DNA of 64,000 bases from assembly GCA_041675285.1 (NCBI GenBank), contig JBAYTZ010000010.1, positions 62,001 through 126,000 of the forward strand, given 5' to 3'. The stretch's first letter is position 1. The number at the start of each line of letters is the position of its first letter. Positions 1 to 8,882 of the stretch are shown here, one piece after another. Source of the stretch: Candidatus Delongbacteria bacterium. Lineage in GTDB: Bacteria > CAIWAD01. The position numbers and the translations under genes are program-made. The notes under the pieces are model-generated. The model searched no databases and was not told where the DNA came from. It was given only the letters and a program-made list of their open reading frames with translations.

Positions 1-516
1 CGTGTCGGAGAAGTCCGAAAAGGCCATGTCCGCCGGCCACCACTGCCCGCCCTCCTGGGCCAGCACCAGCACGATCTCGCGCATGTATTCCGAGCTGGTC
101 TTGGGCGCCAGCTGCAGGCGCTTGCGCCGGGGACCTTCGGCCTTCAGCGCGGTCACGCGGAAGCGCTCTTCGAGCAGGATCAGCAACTGGTGGGGCAGCA
201 GCACGTCGGGACTTTGGCCCGGGCGCTCCAGCAGCACCTGGCTGCCGCCGGTCTCCCAGCGCCAGAGGTTCTGGCCGTCGCTGAGCAGGTGCAGGCCCTC
301 CAGGTCCACGCGGAAGGCGCCCCCCGGACAGGCCAGCAGCCGGCCCGCGCTGCGGTTGGTGTCGTGGTCCATGGGCGAGATCAGTTCCTGGGTGAATTGG
401 ATCTCCCACAATCCCCGGGCCTCGAACTGCTTGCGGACTTGGGAGAGCAGGCGGTCGCCCTCGCCGGCCTGGGCGGACAGGATCCACAACAGGAGGATCA
501 ACAGATGGCGTGTCAC
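1..516 (-). CDS. lolA: LolA-like outer-membrane lipoprotein carrier, 3' end cut by window
   Basis: Periplasmic chaperone that ferries lipoproteins from the inner to the outer membrane. The start is a GTG whose last two bases belong to the ftsK stop (GTGA overlap), so it is translationally coupled to ftsK. The protein opens with VTRHLLILLLWILSAQAGEG, a short signal peptide with an AQA-type cleavage site. Then come the amphipathic LLSQVRKQFEARG helix and the strands of a LolA half-barrel (GGAFRVDLEGLHLLSDGQNL, then LWRWETGGSQVLLERPG). About 172 codons are present and the frame is still open at position 1. ftsK-lolA adjacency is common in bacteria. An LppX/LolA-like carrier with another cargo is possible but less likely. 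Confidence 0.8.
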   Translation of the reverse strand, partial: MTRHLLILLLWILSAQAGEGDRLLSQVRKQFEARGLWEIQFTQELISPMDHDTNRSAGRLLACPGGAFRVDLEGLHLLSDGQNLWRWETGGSQVLLERPGQSPDVLLPHQLLILLEERFRVTALKAEGPRRKRLQLAPKTSSEYMREIVLVLAQEGGQWWPADMAFSDFSDT

Positions 517-2924
517 AGGCTGCGTTGCTCCTCAAGCCAACTCATGTCCACCAGGACCTGCCTGGCCTTGGATCCGTCGAAGGGTCCCACGACGCCGGCC
601 AGCTCCAGCTCGTCGATGAGCCGGCTGGCCCGGCTGTGCCCGATGCGCAGGCGCCGCTGCAGAACGGAGACCGACCCCTGCTGGGAGAGGATCACCTGCT
701 CGGCGGCCTCCCAGAACAGCTCGTCCCGGGTGGCGGACTCGGCGCTGGTGGGACGCGTGCTCTCCACCTCGCTGCTGGTGGGCAGCCGGAACTTGGGGAA
801 ATCCCGGCTCTGCTTGCGGATGTGGTCCAGCAGCGCGCGGATCTCCTTGCCCGAGATCAGGCAGTTGTGCATGCGGACGGGCTCGGGCGAGCCCGAGGCC
901 AGGTAGAGCATGTCGCCCCGCCCCAGCAGCTGGTCGGCGCCCATGCAGTCGATGATCGTCTTGCTGTCCACCTTCTGGCGCACGGCGAAGGCGATGCGCG
1001 CCGGAAAGTTGGCCTTGATCAGCCCGGTGAGCACGTCCACGCTGGGCCGCTGGGTGGCCACCACCAAGTGGATGCCCACGGCGCGCGCCTTCTGGGCCAG
1101 CCGCGCGATGGAGACTTCGATCTCCTTGCCCGCGGTCATCATCAGGTCCGCCAGCTCGTCGATGATCACCACCAGGTAGACCATCTTGTCCGGCATGCGG
1201 TCCTGCCGGCCGGGCAGGGTCAGGTCGCCGGCCTCCAGCCGCCGGCCCACTTCGCCGGACTCCAGCGCCTCGTTGAACTCCTGGATCGAGCGGTAGCCCG
1301 TCAGGCTTAAGTAGCGGTAGCGGTTGTCCATTTCCACTTCCAGCGAGGCCATCACGCGGACGGCGTCCTGGGGGTCCGTCACCACCTCGCCCTCCACGCC
1401 GTCCATGCCCGCCAGGAAGTGGTCGGCGATGCGCCGGTAGTCGGAGAGCTCGATCATCTTGGGGTCCACCATCACGAACTGCACCTCGGTGGGCAGCGCG
1501 CGCAGCAGGATGCTGCAGATGATCCCGTTCACGCAGACGCTCTTGCCCGAGCCCGTCTGCCCGGCCACCAGCACGTGGGGCATGCTGCGCAGGTCGGCCA
1601 CGGCGGCCTCGCCCGAGCTGGTCTTGCCCAGGGCCACGGTGAGCGGGCTGGCGGCGCGGATGAACTTCTCCGTGTTGACGATGGACTTCATGAACACCGT
1701 GTTGCGCATCTTGTTGGGCAGCTCGATGCCCACGGCGCCTTTGCCCGGCACCGGCGCGATGATGCGGATCCGCTCGGCCTTGAGTTTCATGGCCAGGTCG
1801 TCCGCCAAGGCCACAATGCGGCTCACCTTGACGCCCGGGGCGGGCTCCAGGTCGTAGCGCGTGATGACCGGGCCGGGATGGACGTGCACGACGCGGGCTT
1901 CGACGTTGAAGTCCTTCAGGCAGCTCACCAGCGCCTCGGAGTTGGCCCGCAGGTCCTCTTCGGTGACGTGGTACTCGTCGGCGGGCGGATCGGCCAGCAG
2001 ATCCACCGGGGGCGGCGTGTAGCGGAACTCCGCCGCCTTGCCCTCCGCCCGGAAGCGCAGCTCGCGCTCCACCACCTCCTGGGTGATCTCGAATTCGCCC
2101 TCGTCCCCCCCGCCGGGCGGTCGGCGCCAGAGCGGCGGCTCGTCGCCCGAGCGGCCGTCCTCGTCGGCGGGCTCTTCGAACAGGGGCAGACCGGGGGCGG
2201 CGGCGGGCGCCGGTGCGGGCGGCTCGGGCGGGGTCGGCTCAGGAACGAACGCGGGCGGGGTCCGGCCGGCGCGCTTGCGTTCCTGCTCCAGGCGGGCGGC
2301 TTCCTTGCGGCGGGACTCCTCCAGCAGCTGGCGGCGCAGGGCCCGCCGGCGCCAGGCGCCCAAAAGGGTGGGGAACAGACCTTGCAACCCGGCGGCCAGC
2401 CGGGCCAGCAGGGGTCCGGGATGCCAGCGGAAGACCACGGCCAGCACCAGCAGGTCGAAGGTGGCCAGGCTGATGAACAGCCCCACCGCGCCGGTGGACT
2501 CCACCATCTGGTTGATCAGCACGGCCAGCCAGGCGCCGGAGATCCAGCCGCCGCCGGCCTCGGCGCTGTGCAGGCCGCTCACCCGGGCGATGGAGCCCTG
2601 GCTGAGGGCGCCCGCCATGGCCAGCAGGAAGAGCTTGGCGCCGAACTTCCACAGGCGGCGCGTCTCGCCTTCCTGGATCAGGGTCCAGGCCAGCAGTCCC
2701 AGCAGGATGGGCAGGCTGACGGACCAGATGTGGCCCAGGCCGAAGTTGATCAGCGCGTAAGAGGTCCAGTAGCCGAAGTGGGAGAGCAGGTGGTCGCCGG
2801 GATAGTCCAGGCCTTCCCGCGCGAACAGGACGGAGATCAGCAGGAGCAGACTGAGCCCCAGCAGGGCCAGCCCGGTCAGGACCCGCCGGGTCACGGGGGA
2901 TGGTCCGTGCGTCCGTGCCGTCAC
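513..2924 (-). CDS. ftsK: DNA translocase FtsK/SpoIIIE
   Basis: Septal DNA pump that clears chromosome termini during division. The 803-residue product has an N-terminal membrane region with about four hydrophobic segments (roughly residues 15-180). A charged, Pro/Ala-rich linker follows (about 185-290), then the motor domains. Walker A is GQTGSGKS near residue 458 and Walker B lies in the VVIIDELADL stretch. The C-terminal winged-helix gamma domain contains LRIGHSRASRLIDELE. The length matches short FtsK forms. The start is GTG, overlapping the comB stop (GTGA), and the stop overlaps the lolA start the same way, giving a tightly coupled comB-ftsK-lolA unit. Confidence 0.95.
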   Translation of the reverse strand: MTARTHGPSPVTRRVLTGLALLGLSLLLLISVLFAREGLDYPGDHLLSHFGYWTSYALINFGLGHIWSVSLPILLGLLAWTLIQEGETRRLWKFGAKLFLLAMAGALSQGSIARVSGLHSAEAGGGWISGAWLAVLINQMVESTGAVGLFISLATFDLLVLAVVFRWHPGPLLARLAAGLQGLFPTLLGAWRRRALRRQLLEESRRKEAARLEQERKRAGRTPPAFVPEPTPPEPPAPAPAAAPGLPLFEEPADEDGRSGDEPPLWRRPPGGGDEGEFEITQEVVERELRFRAEGKAAEFRYTPPPVDLLADPPADEYHVTEEDLRANSEALVSCLKDFNVEARVVHVHPGPVITRYDLEPAPGVKVSRIVALADDLAMKLKAERIRIIAPVPGKGAVGIELPNKMRNTVFMKSIVNTEKFIRAASPLTVALGKTSSGEAAVADLRSMPHVLVAGQTGSGKSVCVNGIICSILLRALPTEVQFVMVDPKMIELSDYRRIADHFLAGMDGVEGEVVTDPQDAVRVMASLEVEMDNRYRYLSLTGYRSIQEFNEALESGEVGRRLEAGDLTLPGRQDRMPDKMVYLVVIIDELADLMMTAGKEIEVSIARLAQKARAVGIHLVVATQRPSVDVLTGLIKANFPARIAFAVRQKVDSKTIIDCMGADQLLGRGDMLYLASGSPEPVRMHNCLISGKEIRALLDHIRKQSRDFPKFRLPTSSEVESTRPTSAESATRDELFWEAAEQVILSQQGSVSVLQRRLRIGHSRASRLIDELELAGVVGPFDGSKARQVLVDMSWLEEQRSL

Positions 2925-3745
2925 GCCGTCTCCTGATTCTCCCGTTGCTCCGCCCCGGAGGACCCCTGGATCTCCCCGACCGCGGCGGTCTCGTCCTCCT
3001 CCACCTCCGGCGCCGGCGGGCGCAGGGTGATCTGCTCGTCGTGGTAGAAGGGCACCAGGTCCAGTTCGTCCACCCGCGCGCAGCGCTCCAGGTCCGCCCC
3101 GAAGCCCAGGGACTGCAGGCCGCGCCCGTGGGTGGATTCCTCCAGGCCGGCGCGCGGATCCGCGCCGTAGCGCTCCGCCAGCGCCAGGCCCACCCGGGCG
3201 GCGTCGTTCAGCAGCGGCTCGCGCTCCGGCCAGGCGTCCAGCAGGCGGCGGACCAGCAGGCCGCCGCAGAGCGCGTCCTCCAGGCAGAACTGCTCGCGGT
3301 TGCCCGAGCAGATGATCACCACGTCGCCTTCCTGCCGGGCCAGCCAGCGGGCCGTCGCCCCCAGGTTCACCAGGGCGGCGATCGCCACCACGCGCTGGTG
3401 CCGCAGGCGCGCCAGGGCCACCGTGCCGTTGCCCGTGAGCATGACCACGGTCTGGCCCTTGAGCCGCGGATCGGCGTACTCGGCCGGGCTGTTGCCCAGA
3501 TCGAAGCCCGGAATGCGCCGGGCGTCCTTCTCGCCGCCCAGCAGCACGCGCGAGCGGCCCAGGGATTCCACCAGCTCGGTGACCTCCCCCAGGTCCGCGG
3601 CGGGCAGGATGCGCGAGCAGCCCGCCGCCATGCCGTGGCAGATGGAGGTGGTGGAGCGCAGCACGTCGATCAGGACGACGTTCGCTCCCCGCCAGGTGCT
3701 GCTTTTCTGCGGAAAGGTGAAGTACAGGTCGATGCTTAGCGGCAC
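2921..3745 (-). CDS. comB: 2-phosphosulfolactate phosphatase family (ComB)
   Basis: ComB hydrolyses 2-phosphosulfolactate to sulfolactate in coenzyme M biosynthesis in archaea; many bacteria carry it without that pathway. The 274-residue product shows family blocks: VVLIDVLRSTTSI near the N terminus, LLGGEKDARRIPGFDLGNSP, VVMLTGNGTVAL and VVIICSGNREQFCLEDALC. The GTG start lies inside the 3' end of gcvT (10-base overlap) and the stop overlaps ftsK. About 50 C-terminal residues are acidic and low-complexity. No other sulfolactate genes are in the window, so the substrate is inferred from family only. Confidence 0.85.
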   Translation of the reverse strand: MPLSIDLYFTFPQKSSTWRGANVVLIDVLRSTTSICHGMAAGCSRILPAADLGEVTELVESLGRSRVLLGGEKDARRIPGFDLGNSPAEYADPRLKGQTVVMLTGNGTVALARLRHQRVVAIAALVNLGATARWLARQEGDVVIICSGNREQFCLEDALCGGLLVRRLLDAWPEREPLLNDAARVGLALAERYGADPRAGLEESTHGRGLQSLGFGADLERCARVDELDLVPFYHDEQITLRPPAPEVEEDETAAVGEIQGSSGAEQRENQETA

Positions 3746-4839
3746 GGCACGTCCAGTTCCACGAAGGGCGTGCCCACCACCCGCGCCGCGCTGCGCTTGC
3801 CGTTCAAGTCCACTTCGAACTCCAGGCCCAGCTTGTCGTGGGGCAGATCGAGGTAGACCATGCCGATGGCCTTGCCCAGCACGGGACTGTGGCCGCCCGA
3901 GGTCACGGTGCCGATGCGCGTGCCGTCCAGGTAGCAGGCCTGGCCGTGCCGCGCGATGCCCCGCCCGGTCATCTCGAAGCCCATCAGCCGACGGGTCAGA
4001 CCCTCGGCCTTCTGGCGCAGCAGCAGGTCGCGGCCGAGGAAATCCCGGCCCTTCTTGAGCTTGGTGATCCAGCCCAGGTCCGCTTCCAGCGTGCTGGTGC
4101 TGCCGTCGATGTCATTCCCATACAACGCGAACTTCATCTCGAGCCGCAGGCTGTCGCGGGCCCCCAGGCCCACCGGCCCCATGCCGCGCTTCTCCAGTTC
4201 CGGCAGCAGGATGTCCCAGAGGGCCACGGCCTGCTCGTTCTTCACGTACAACTCGAAGCCGCGCTCCCCCGTGTAGCCCGTGCGGGCCAGGATCAGCGGG
4301 ATCCCCCGCAGACTGCCCATCCGGAACCAGTAATAGGGCAGGTCGGAGAGGTCCTGGTCGGCCAGCTCCAGCACCAGCTGGTAGGCTTCGCGCCCCTGGA
4401 CGGCCAGCAGGCTGTACTCGTCCGAGCGGTCGGTGAGGGTCACGTCCCCGCTCTTGTGCTGGTTCAGCCAGGCCCAATCCTTGTCGCGGTTGGAGGCGTT
4501 CACCACCAGCAGGAAGTGCGTGTCGTCGATGCGGTGGACCAGCAGGTCGTCCACGATGCCGCCCTCCGGGGTGGGCAGCGCGGAGTACTGGACCTGGCCG
4601 TGGGCCAGGGCGGCCACGTTGTTCACGGTGACGGAGTCCAGGAAGGCCTCGGCGTCCGGGCCCTCCACGAAGAACTCGCCCATGTGGGAGACGTCGAACA
4701 CGCCGCCCTTGCGGCGCACGGCCATGTGCTCCTCGAGCATGGAACCGTATTGGATGGGCATGCGATAGCCCGCGAAATCGACCATTTTGGCGCCGCAGGC
4801 CAGGTGCCGGTCGTTGAGAGCTGTGAGTTTGGCGCTCAT
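3736..4839 (-). CDS. gcvT: Glycine cleavage system T protein (aminomethyltransferase)
   Basis: Transfers the methylene group of the aminomethyl-lipoyl H protein to tetrahydrofolate and releases ammonia. The 367-residue length is typical. Diagnostic blocks are MVDFAGYRMPIQYGSMLEEH, FDVSHMGEF, YSALPTPEGGIVDDLLVHR, ARTGYTGERGFELY and LGARDSLRLEMKFALYGND. The ATG start has GAGG about seven bases upstream. The other glycine-cleavage genes (gcvH, gcvP) are not in the window. The upstream gap to the divergent EnvC-like gene is under 70 bases, too short for a glycine riboswitch, and I see none. Confidence 0.95.
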   Translation of the reverse strand: MSAKLTALNDRHLACGAKMVDFAGYRMPIQYGSMLEEHMAVRRKGGVFDVSHMGEFFVEGPDAEAFLDSVTVNNVAALAHGQVQYSALPTPEGGIVDDLLVHRIDDTHFLLVVNASNRDKDWAWLNQHKSGDVTLTDRSDEYSLLAVQGREAYQLVLELADQDLSDLPYYWFRMGSLRGIPLILARTGYTGERGFELYVKNEQAVALWDILLPELEKRGMGPVGLGARDSLRLEMKFALYGNDIDGSTSTLEADLGWITKLKKGRDFLGRDLLLRQKAEGLTRRLMGFEMTGRGIARHGQACYLDGTRIGTVTSGGHSPVLGKAIGMVYLDLPHDKLGLEFEVDLNGKRSAARVVGTPFVELDVPCR

Positions 4840-4886
4840 CTATGTGCCTCATGGATTGGGGTTGGAACGTGCCGTCAATGTAACCA

Positions 4887-6347
4887 ATGGGTTGCGATAT
4901 TCCGGCCATGACCTGGCGCGACACCCCCTTCCGCAGCCGCCTGGGCAGCGTCGCGACCCTCCTGGCGGCGCTGCTGGCGCTGGGCGTCCACCCGCTCCAG
5001 CCCTGGGCCGCCACCCGCCTGGACGACACCCGCTCGCGGCTGGACAGCCTGGCTAAGGAGCAGTCCAGCCAGCGCGAGCGCCTGGGTCGCCTGGAGGGCC
5101 AGGAGCAGGCCGGCTTGGCTCGCCTGGACCAGTTGGAAGAGCGCGGCGCGGCCCGGCGGCGGCTGCGCCGGCAGCTGGAACAGGAGCTGCTGTTGCTGGA
5201 GACCTCCCAAACTCTCCAACAGGAGGAACTGGCCGCCCTGCGCGTGCAGCTGGACAGCCTGGGCCAGCGCCGCACGGCCACCGGCGGCGAGCGCGCCCGG
5301 GTGCGCTCCGAGGCCGCCGCCCTGGCTCGGCGGCTCTTTCCCTTGCGCCGGCTGGATCCCCTGGCCCTGCTGTTCCAATCGGCCTCCCCGCCCGCCGCGG
5401 CCCGCAGCCTGCGCCGTCTCCCCTGGCTGGGTCGGGGTCTGGAGCGGCGGCTGGCCACGCTGCAGGCGCTGGACGCGCAACTCGGTCAGCTGCAACAGGC
5501 CGGCGACGAGGCCAGCGCCCGGGGCGCGCGGCATCTGGCGAATCTGGAGCGCGACGGCCGGCGCACGCGCACGGCGCGCCTGGAGGCCCAGGCGGAACTG
5601 CAGCGGCTGGAACATGAGCAGACCGAGCAGGGCCGACTGCTGCGCTCCCTGCGCCAGGACAAGGAGCTGGCCGCCGCCCAGGCGGAGCGGCTGCGCCAGG
5701 CTGGACAGGAAGTGGGGCGCCAGGTGGAGACCCTGCAGCGCGGCTGGCAGGAGCGCGAGACCCGCCGGGAGAGCGAATCCCGCCGCCAGCAGGCGGTGAG
5801 CAGCCGGCTGGGCGCGGCCGGCGCGCAGGATCCCCCGCCCGCGCCAACCCCGACCCCCAAACCCACCGCCAGATCCTCGGCCAGCCCGCCGCCCGCCCGT
5901 TCGGCGGCCGAGGACGTGCAGGCAAAATCCATGACAGGCAAGGGTCTGCTCGCAGCCAAGGGTCGGCTGCCCCAACCCGTGAGCGGACGCATCAGCCGAC
6001 CCTTCGGAGCCCGCCCGGACCCGACCCTGGGCACGGTGCTGGACAACCCGGGCGTGGATTACAGCTGCGCGCCCGGCGCCGCGGTGAAGTCCGTCCACGC
6101 CGGCCGGGTGGAGAAGCTCACCTGGGTGCCGGGCTTCGGCAACACGCTGCTGCTCAGTCACGGCGGCGACAGCTGGACGGTTTACGCCAAGCTGGACGAG
6201 GTCCAGGTGCGCGAAGGCCAGGCGGTGAGCGCCGGCCAGGCGCTGGGCCGCGCCGGCCGCTTCGATTCCGCCGAGCAGGGCGCTCTGCACTTCGAACTCT
6301 GGCAGGGCCGGCAGCCTCAGGATCCCAAGCTCTGGCTGGCGCGCTAG
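4887..6347 (+). CDS. EnvC-like murein hydrolase activator (coiled coil + degenerate LytM/M23 domain)
   Basis: Exported factor of the EnvC/NlpD class that stimulates septal peptidoglycan amidases. The start is uncertain: ATG 4887 or ATG 4908, the latter putting Arg-rich MTWRDTPFRSRL directly before the hydrophobic signal. Residues about 45-330 are heptad-rich Leu/Glu/Arg/Gln coiled coil, followed by a Pro/Thr/Ala linker. The M23 (LytM) fold fills the last 120 residues. Its zinc ligands are missing: the HxGxD position reads NPGVD, YAHL reads YAKL, and HLHFE reads ALHFE. That is the pattern of E. coli EnvC, an activator rather than an enzyme. The gene is divergent from gcvT. No FtsEX or amidase gene is in view. 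Confidence 0.85.
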   Translation: MGCDIPAMTWRDTPFRSRLGSVATLLAALLALGVHPLQPWAATRLDDTRSRLDSLAKEQSSQRERLGRLEGQEQAGLARLDQLEERGAARRRLRRQLEQELLLLETSQTLQQEELAALRVQLDSLGQRRTATGGERARVRSEAAALARRLFPLRRLDPLALLFQSASPPAAARSLRRLPWLGRGLERRLATLQALDAQLGQLQQAGDEASARGARHLANLERDGRRTRTARLEAQAELQRLEHEQTEQGRLLRSLRQDKELAAAQAERLRQAGQEVGRQVETLQRGWQERETRRESESRRQQAVSSRLGAAGAQDPPPAPTPTPKPTARSSASPPPARSAAEDVQAKSMTGKGLLAAKGRLPQPVSGRISRPFGARPDPTLGTVLDNPGVDYSCAPGAAVKSVHAGRVEKLTWVPGFGNTLLLSHGGDSWTVYAKLDEVQVREGQAVSAGQALGRAGRFDSAEQGALHFELWQGRQPQDPKLWLAR

Positions 6348-6527
6348 CTACCGATCAGCGGCGTGCTCTGGCACGGTGCCTGACACCACTTGGCCCGATT
6401 GTCCAGTCCTCCGTTCCTCCAACGATGGGGAGCTCGCCTTCGCGCCGCAGTCCGGACCCCGGGGTGGCCATCCTCCGGGAGGCGGGACTCTTTTCGCTAC
6501 CTTTCGCCCTCGAAATCGGGAGTTTCC

Positions 6528-7712
6528 ATGCCGGACGCCGCCAGCCTGGTGGGCCAGGACATCCTCTTGCGCAGCCTGCGGCGCGCCGTCCAGCGCGACC
6601 AGTTGGCGCATGCCCTGATCTTCCAGGGGGAGGAAGGCCTGGGCAGCGAGGCGGCCGCCTGGGCCCTGGCCCGGATTCTGCTCTGCCAGCAGGGCGGCCC
6701 GGAACCCTGCGAGGCCTGTCCCGGCTGCCGTAAATCGCGCCTGCTGGACCATCCCGATCTCTATGTGGTGATGCCCCTGCCCAGCCTGCCGCCGGGCCAG
6801 GAGGAGGTGGATCCGGCCGTCCACTTCGCGGACAAGTACGTGGCAGCCCTGGCGGCCTGGGCCGCCAATCCCCTCTTGCCGCCGCGCCCGGACTTCGAGC
6901 GGGACAAGGAGTCCGAGTCCGTCCGGCATCGCCAGATCCAGGTGGCCCAGGCGCGCTACCTGAAAAAGTGGGCCGCCCTGCGGCCCTTTGAGGGCCGCCA
7001 CCGGGTGGCCATCGTGGTGGAGGCCGAGCGCATGGGCGTGCAGACCCAGAACGCCCTGCTCAAACTGCTGGAGGAACCGCCCGAGCAGCTCATCCTGCTG
7101 CTCTGCACCCAGCAGCCCGAGACCCTGCTGCCCACCATCCGCAGCCGCTGCCAGAGCCTGAACCTGCGCCCCGTGCCCCTGGACCGCCTGGCCGAGTGGC
7201 TGGAGGAGCGCGGCGCCGCGACGGCCTCCGGACTGTCCCCCCGCGAGCTGGCCCAGTTGGCCGGCGGGAATCCGGGCCGGGCCCTCAAGCTGGCCGAGGA
7301 GCGTGGCGCGGGCGACGAGGAGGACGTCTGGCAACCAGCGGGCTTCCTGCGGGACGTGCTGGCCGCGCACAGCGACGGCCTGTTCCAGCGCATCACAGCC
7401 ATGGACGCGGCCCGCAACCGGGAGCGCCTGCGGCGCTTCCTGGGCGACCTGCAGACCTGGCTGCTGGACGCGGAGTTGGTGCGCCGCCTGGGTCCCGAGG
7501 CCCAGGAGCGCGTCTTCCACGCGGACCAGTTCGACGATCTGGAGCGCTTTTCCGCCCGTGTCGGCCTCAAGCGGCCCGACGTGGTGCTGGAGCAGCTCAG
7601 CGAGGCGCAGCGCCTGTGCGAGCGCAACGCACACACCTACACCCTGCTGCTCACCCTGGCGCACTTCCTGCGCCGGGAATGCGTGGCGCATGGCAGAAAG
7701 CAGACGGCATGA
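6528..7712 (+). CDS. holB: DNA polymerase III delta' subunit
   Basis: Clamp-loader subunit. I place the start at the ATG of MPDAASLVGQ, because in-frame sequence upstream back to 6390 looks non-coding. The 394-residue protein has LVGQDILLRSLRRAV, then LAHALIFQGEEGLG at the P-loop position without the usual GKT/GKS lysine, as expected of delta', which does not bind ATP. A zinc module CEACPGCRKS follows an upstream Cys. NALLKLLEEPPEQ and the sensor motif SRCQ identify the family. Its TGA overlaps the next ATG. holB-ricT(yaaT)-metG order recurs in other bacteria and supports the call. Confidence 0.9.
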   Translation: MPDAASLVGQDILLRSLRRAVQRDQLAHALIFQGEEGLGSEAAAWALARILLCQQGGPEPCEACPGCRKSRLLDHPDLYVVMPLPSLPPGQEEVDPAVHFADKYVAALAAWAANPLLPPRPDFERDKESESVRHRQIQVAQARYLKKWAALRPFEGRHRVAIVVEAERMGVQTQNALLKLLEEPPEQLILLLCTQQPETLLPTIRSRCQSLNLRPVPLDRLAEWLEERGAATASGLSPRELAQLAGGNPGRALKLAEERGAGDEEDVWQPAGFLRDVLAAHSDGLFQRITAMDAARNRERLRRFLGDLQTWLLDAELVRRLGPEAQERVFHADQFDDLERFSARVGLKRPDVVLEQLSEAQRLCERNAHTYTLLLTLAHFLRRECVAHGRKQTA

Positions 7713-8824
7713 ACTTCTTCGAGATCCAATTCAAGGGCAACCGCCGGGCGGCCTTCACCAACCCGATGGGCTTTCCCGTCAAACTGGGCGATCACGTGAT
7801 CGTCAACGCCGAAAAGGGCGAGGACCTGGGACGCGTGATCCAGGTCAGCGAGGTGGACCGCATTTCCCAGGAGGAGGAGCGCGACCAGGTGCGCACCATC
7901 GTGCGCAAGGCCAGCCCCCACGATTTCCAGCGCAAGCGCCGCAACCTGCAGCGCGAGAACCGCGCCGAAGAGGTCTGCCGCCGCCTGGTGACCGACCACA
8001 GCCTGCCCATGAAAGTGATCAACGTCGAGTATCAGCTGGACGGGAAGAAGGTCACCTTCTTCTTCACGGCGGAGGGCCGGGTGGACTTCCGCACCCTGGT
8101 GCGGGACCTGGCGGGCGAGCTGCGCACGCGCATCGAACTGCGCCAGATCGGCGCCCGGGACGAGGCGCGCAAGTTCGGCGGCTTCGGCCCCTGCGGCCAG
8201 CGCCAGTGCTGTAGCACCTGGCTCTCGCGCTTCGACCCCGTCACCACCAGCATGGCCAAGGAGCAGAACCTGCCCCTCAATCCGGTGAAACTCTCCGGCA
8301 ACTGCGGGCGGCTGAAGTGCTGCCTGCGCTACGAGCTGGACTTCTACCGTGAGGAGCTGAAGCGCTATCCGCCGCTGGAGCGGGCCGTGGAGACCCTGCG
8401 CGGCGCCGTCTTCATCGAGAAGATCGACATCTTCAACGAGGACGTGCTGATCCGCTACAGCACGGGCGAGCTGGAGTCCGTCTCCCGCGAGGACCTGCTG
8501 CGCCTGATGGATTTCGACGCGGCGGAGAACCACTGCGAGGGCGCCTGTCACCGCGAGGGCGTCAGCGCCGAGGAACCAGCCGTCCCCGGCGTGCTGGTGG
8601 CCTCCGCCAAGCCCCCGCGTGAGACAGCGCGCGAACCGCAGCGCGAGGCGCCGGCGGCGGAGCCCGACGACGAGGAGGACGGGGACGCGGAGTCCGCCGA
8701 CGAGCCCGCCGAGGCCGGCAGCCCGGAGGGCGGCGCGCCCGCCGGTCCGGACGACGAGGCCCGCAAGCGGCGGCGCGGCCGGCGCGGCGGGCGGCGCAAC
8801 CGCAAACCGGGCGAAGGCGCCTGA
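7709..8824 (+). CDS. ricT: PSP1-domain protein, RicT/YaaT family
   Basis: The start is the ATG overlapping the holB stop (ATGA). The 371-residue protein has the PSP1 C-terminal domain at about residues 60-145. It also has the Cys-rich RicT core GPCGQRQCCSTW and LSGNCGRLKCCLRYE; in the B. subtilis Ric complex such cysteines take part in Fe-S binding. Residues about 260 to the end are an acidic Glu/Asp/Pro/Ala tail ending in an Arg-rich patch (RKRRRGRRGGRRNRK), which could bind nucleic acid; that is inference. In Firmicutes the Ric proteins act with RNase Y in mRNA maturation. No rny gene is in the window. Confidence 0.88.
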   Translation: MNFFEIQFKGNRRAAFTNPMGFPVKLGDHVIVNAEKGEDLGRVIQVSEVDRISQEEERDQVRTIVRKASPHDFQRKRRNLQRENRAEEVCRRLVTDHSLPMKVINVEYQLDGKKVTFFFTAEGRVDFRTLVRDLAGELRTRIELRQIGARDEARKFGGFGPCGQRQCCSTWLSRFDPVTTSMAKEQNLPLNPVKLSGNCGRLKCCLRYELDFYREELKRYPPLERAVETLRGAVFIEKIDIFNEDVLIRYSTGELESVSREDLLRLMDFDAAENHCEGACHREGVSAEEPAVPGVLVASAKPPRETAREPQREAPAAEPDDEEDGDAESADEPAEAGSPEGGAPAGPDDEARKRRRGRRGGRRNRKPGEGA

Positions 8825-8882
8825 GCAACCGAAGCCATGCACCCCGTCCCGGCCCTGCCCCTGGGAGGGGCAAGGAGATTCC

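Noticed and set aside
4840..4886. Glycine riboswitch before gcvT
   Set aside because: The gap to the divergent gene is too short and no such structure is seen.
6376..6388. GGTGCCTGACACC near-palindrome
   Set aside because: Resembles intergenic elements in other bacteria but occurs once here; not enough for a repeat or site call.
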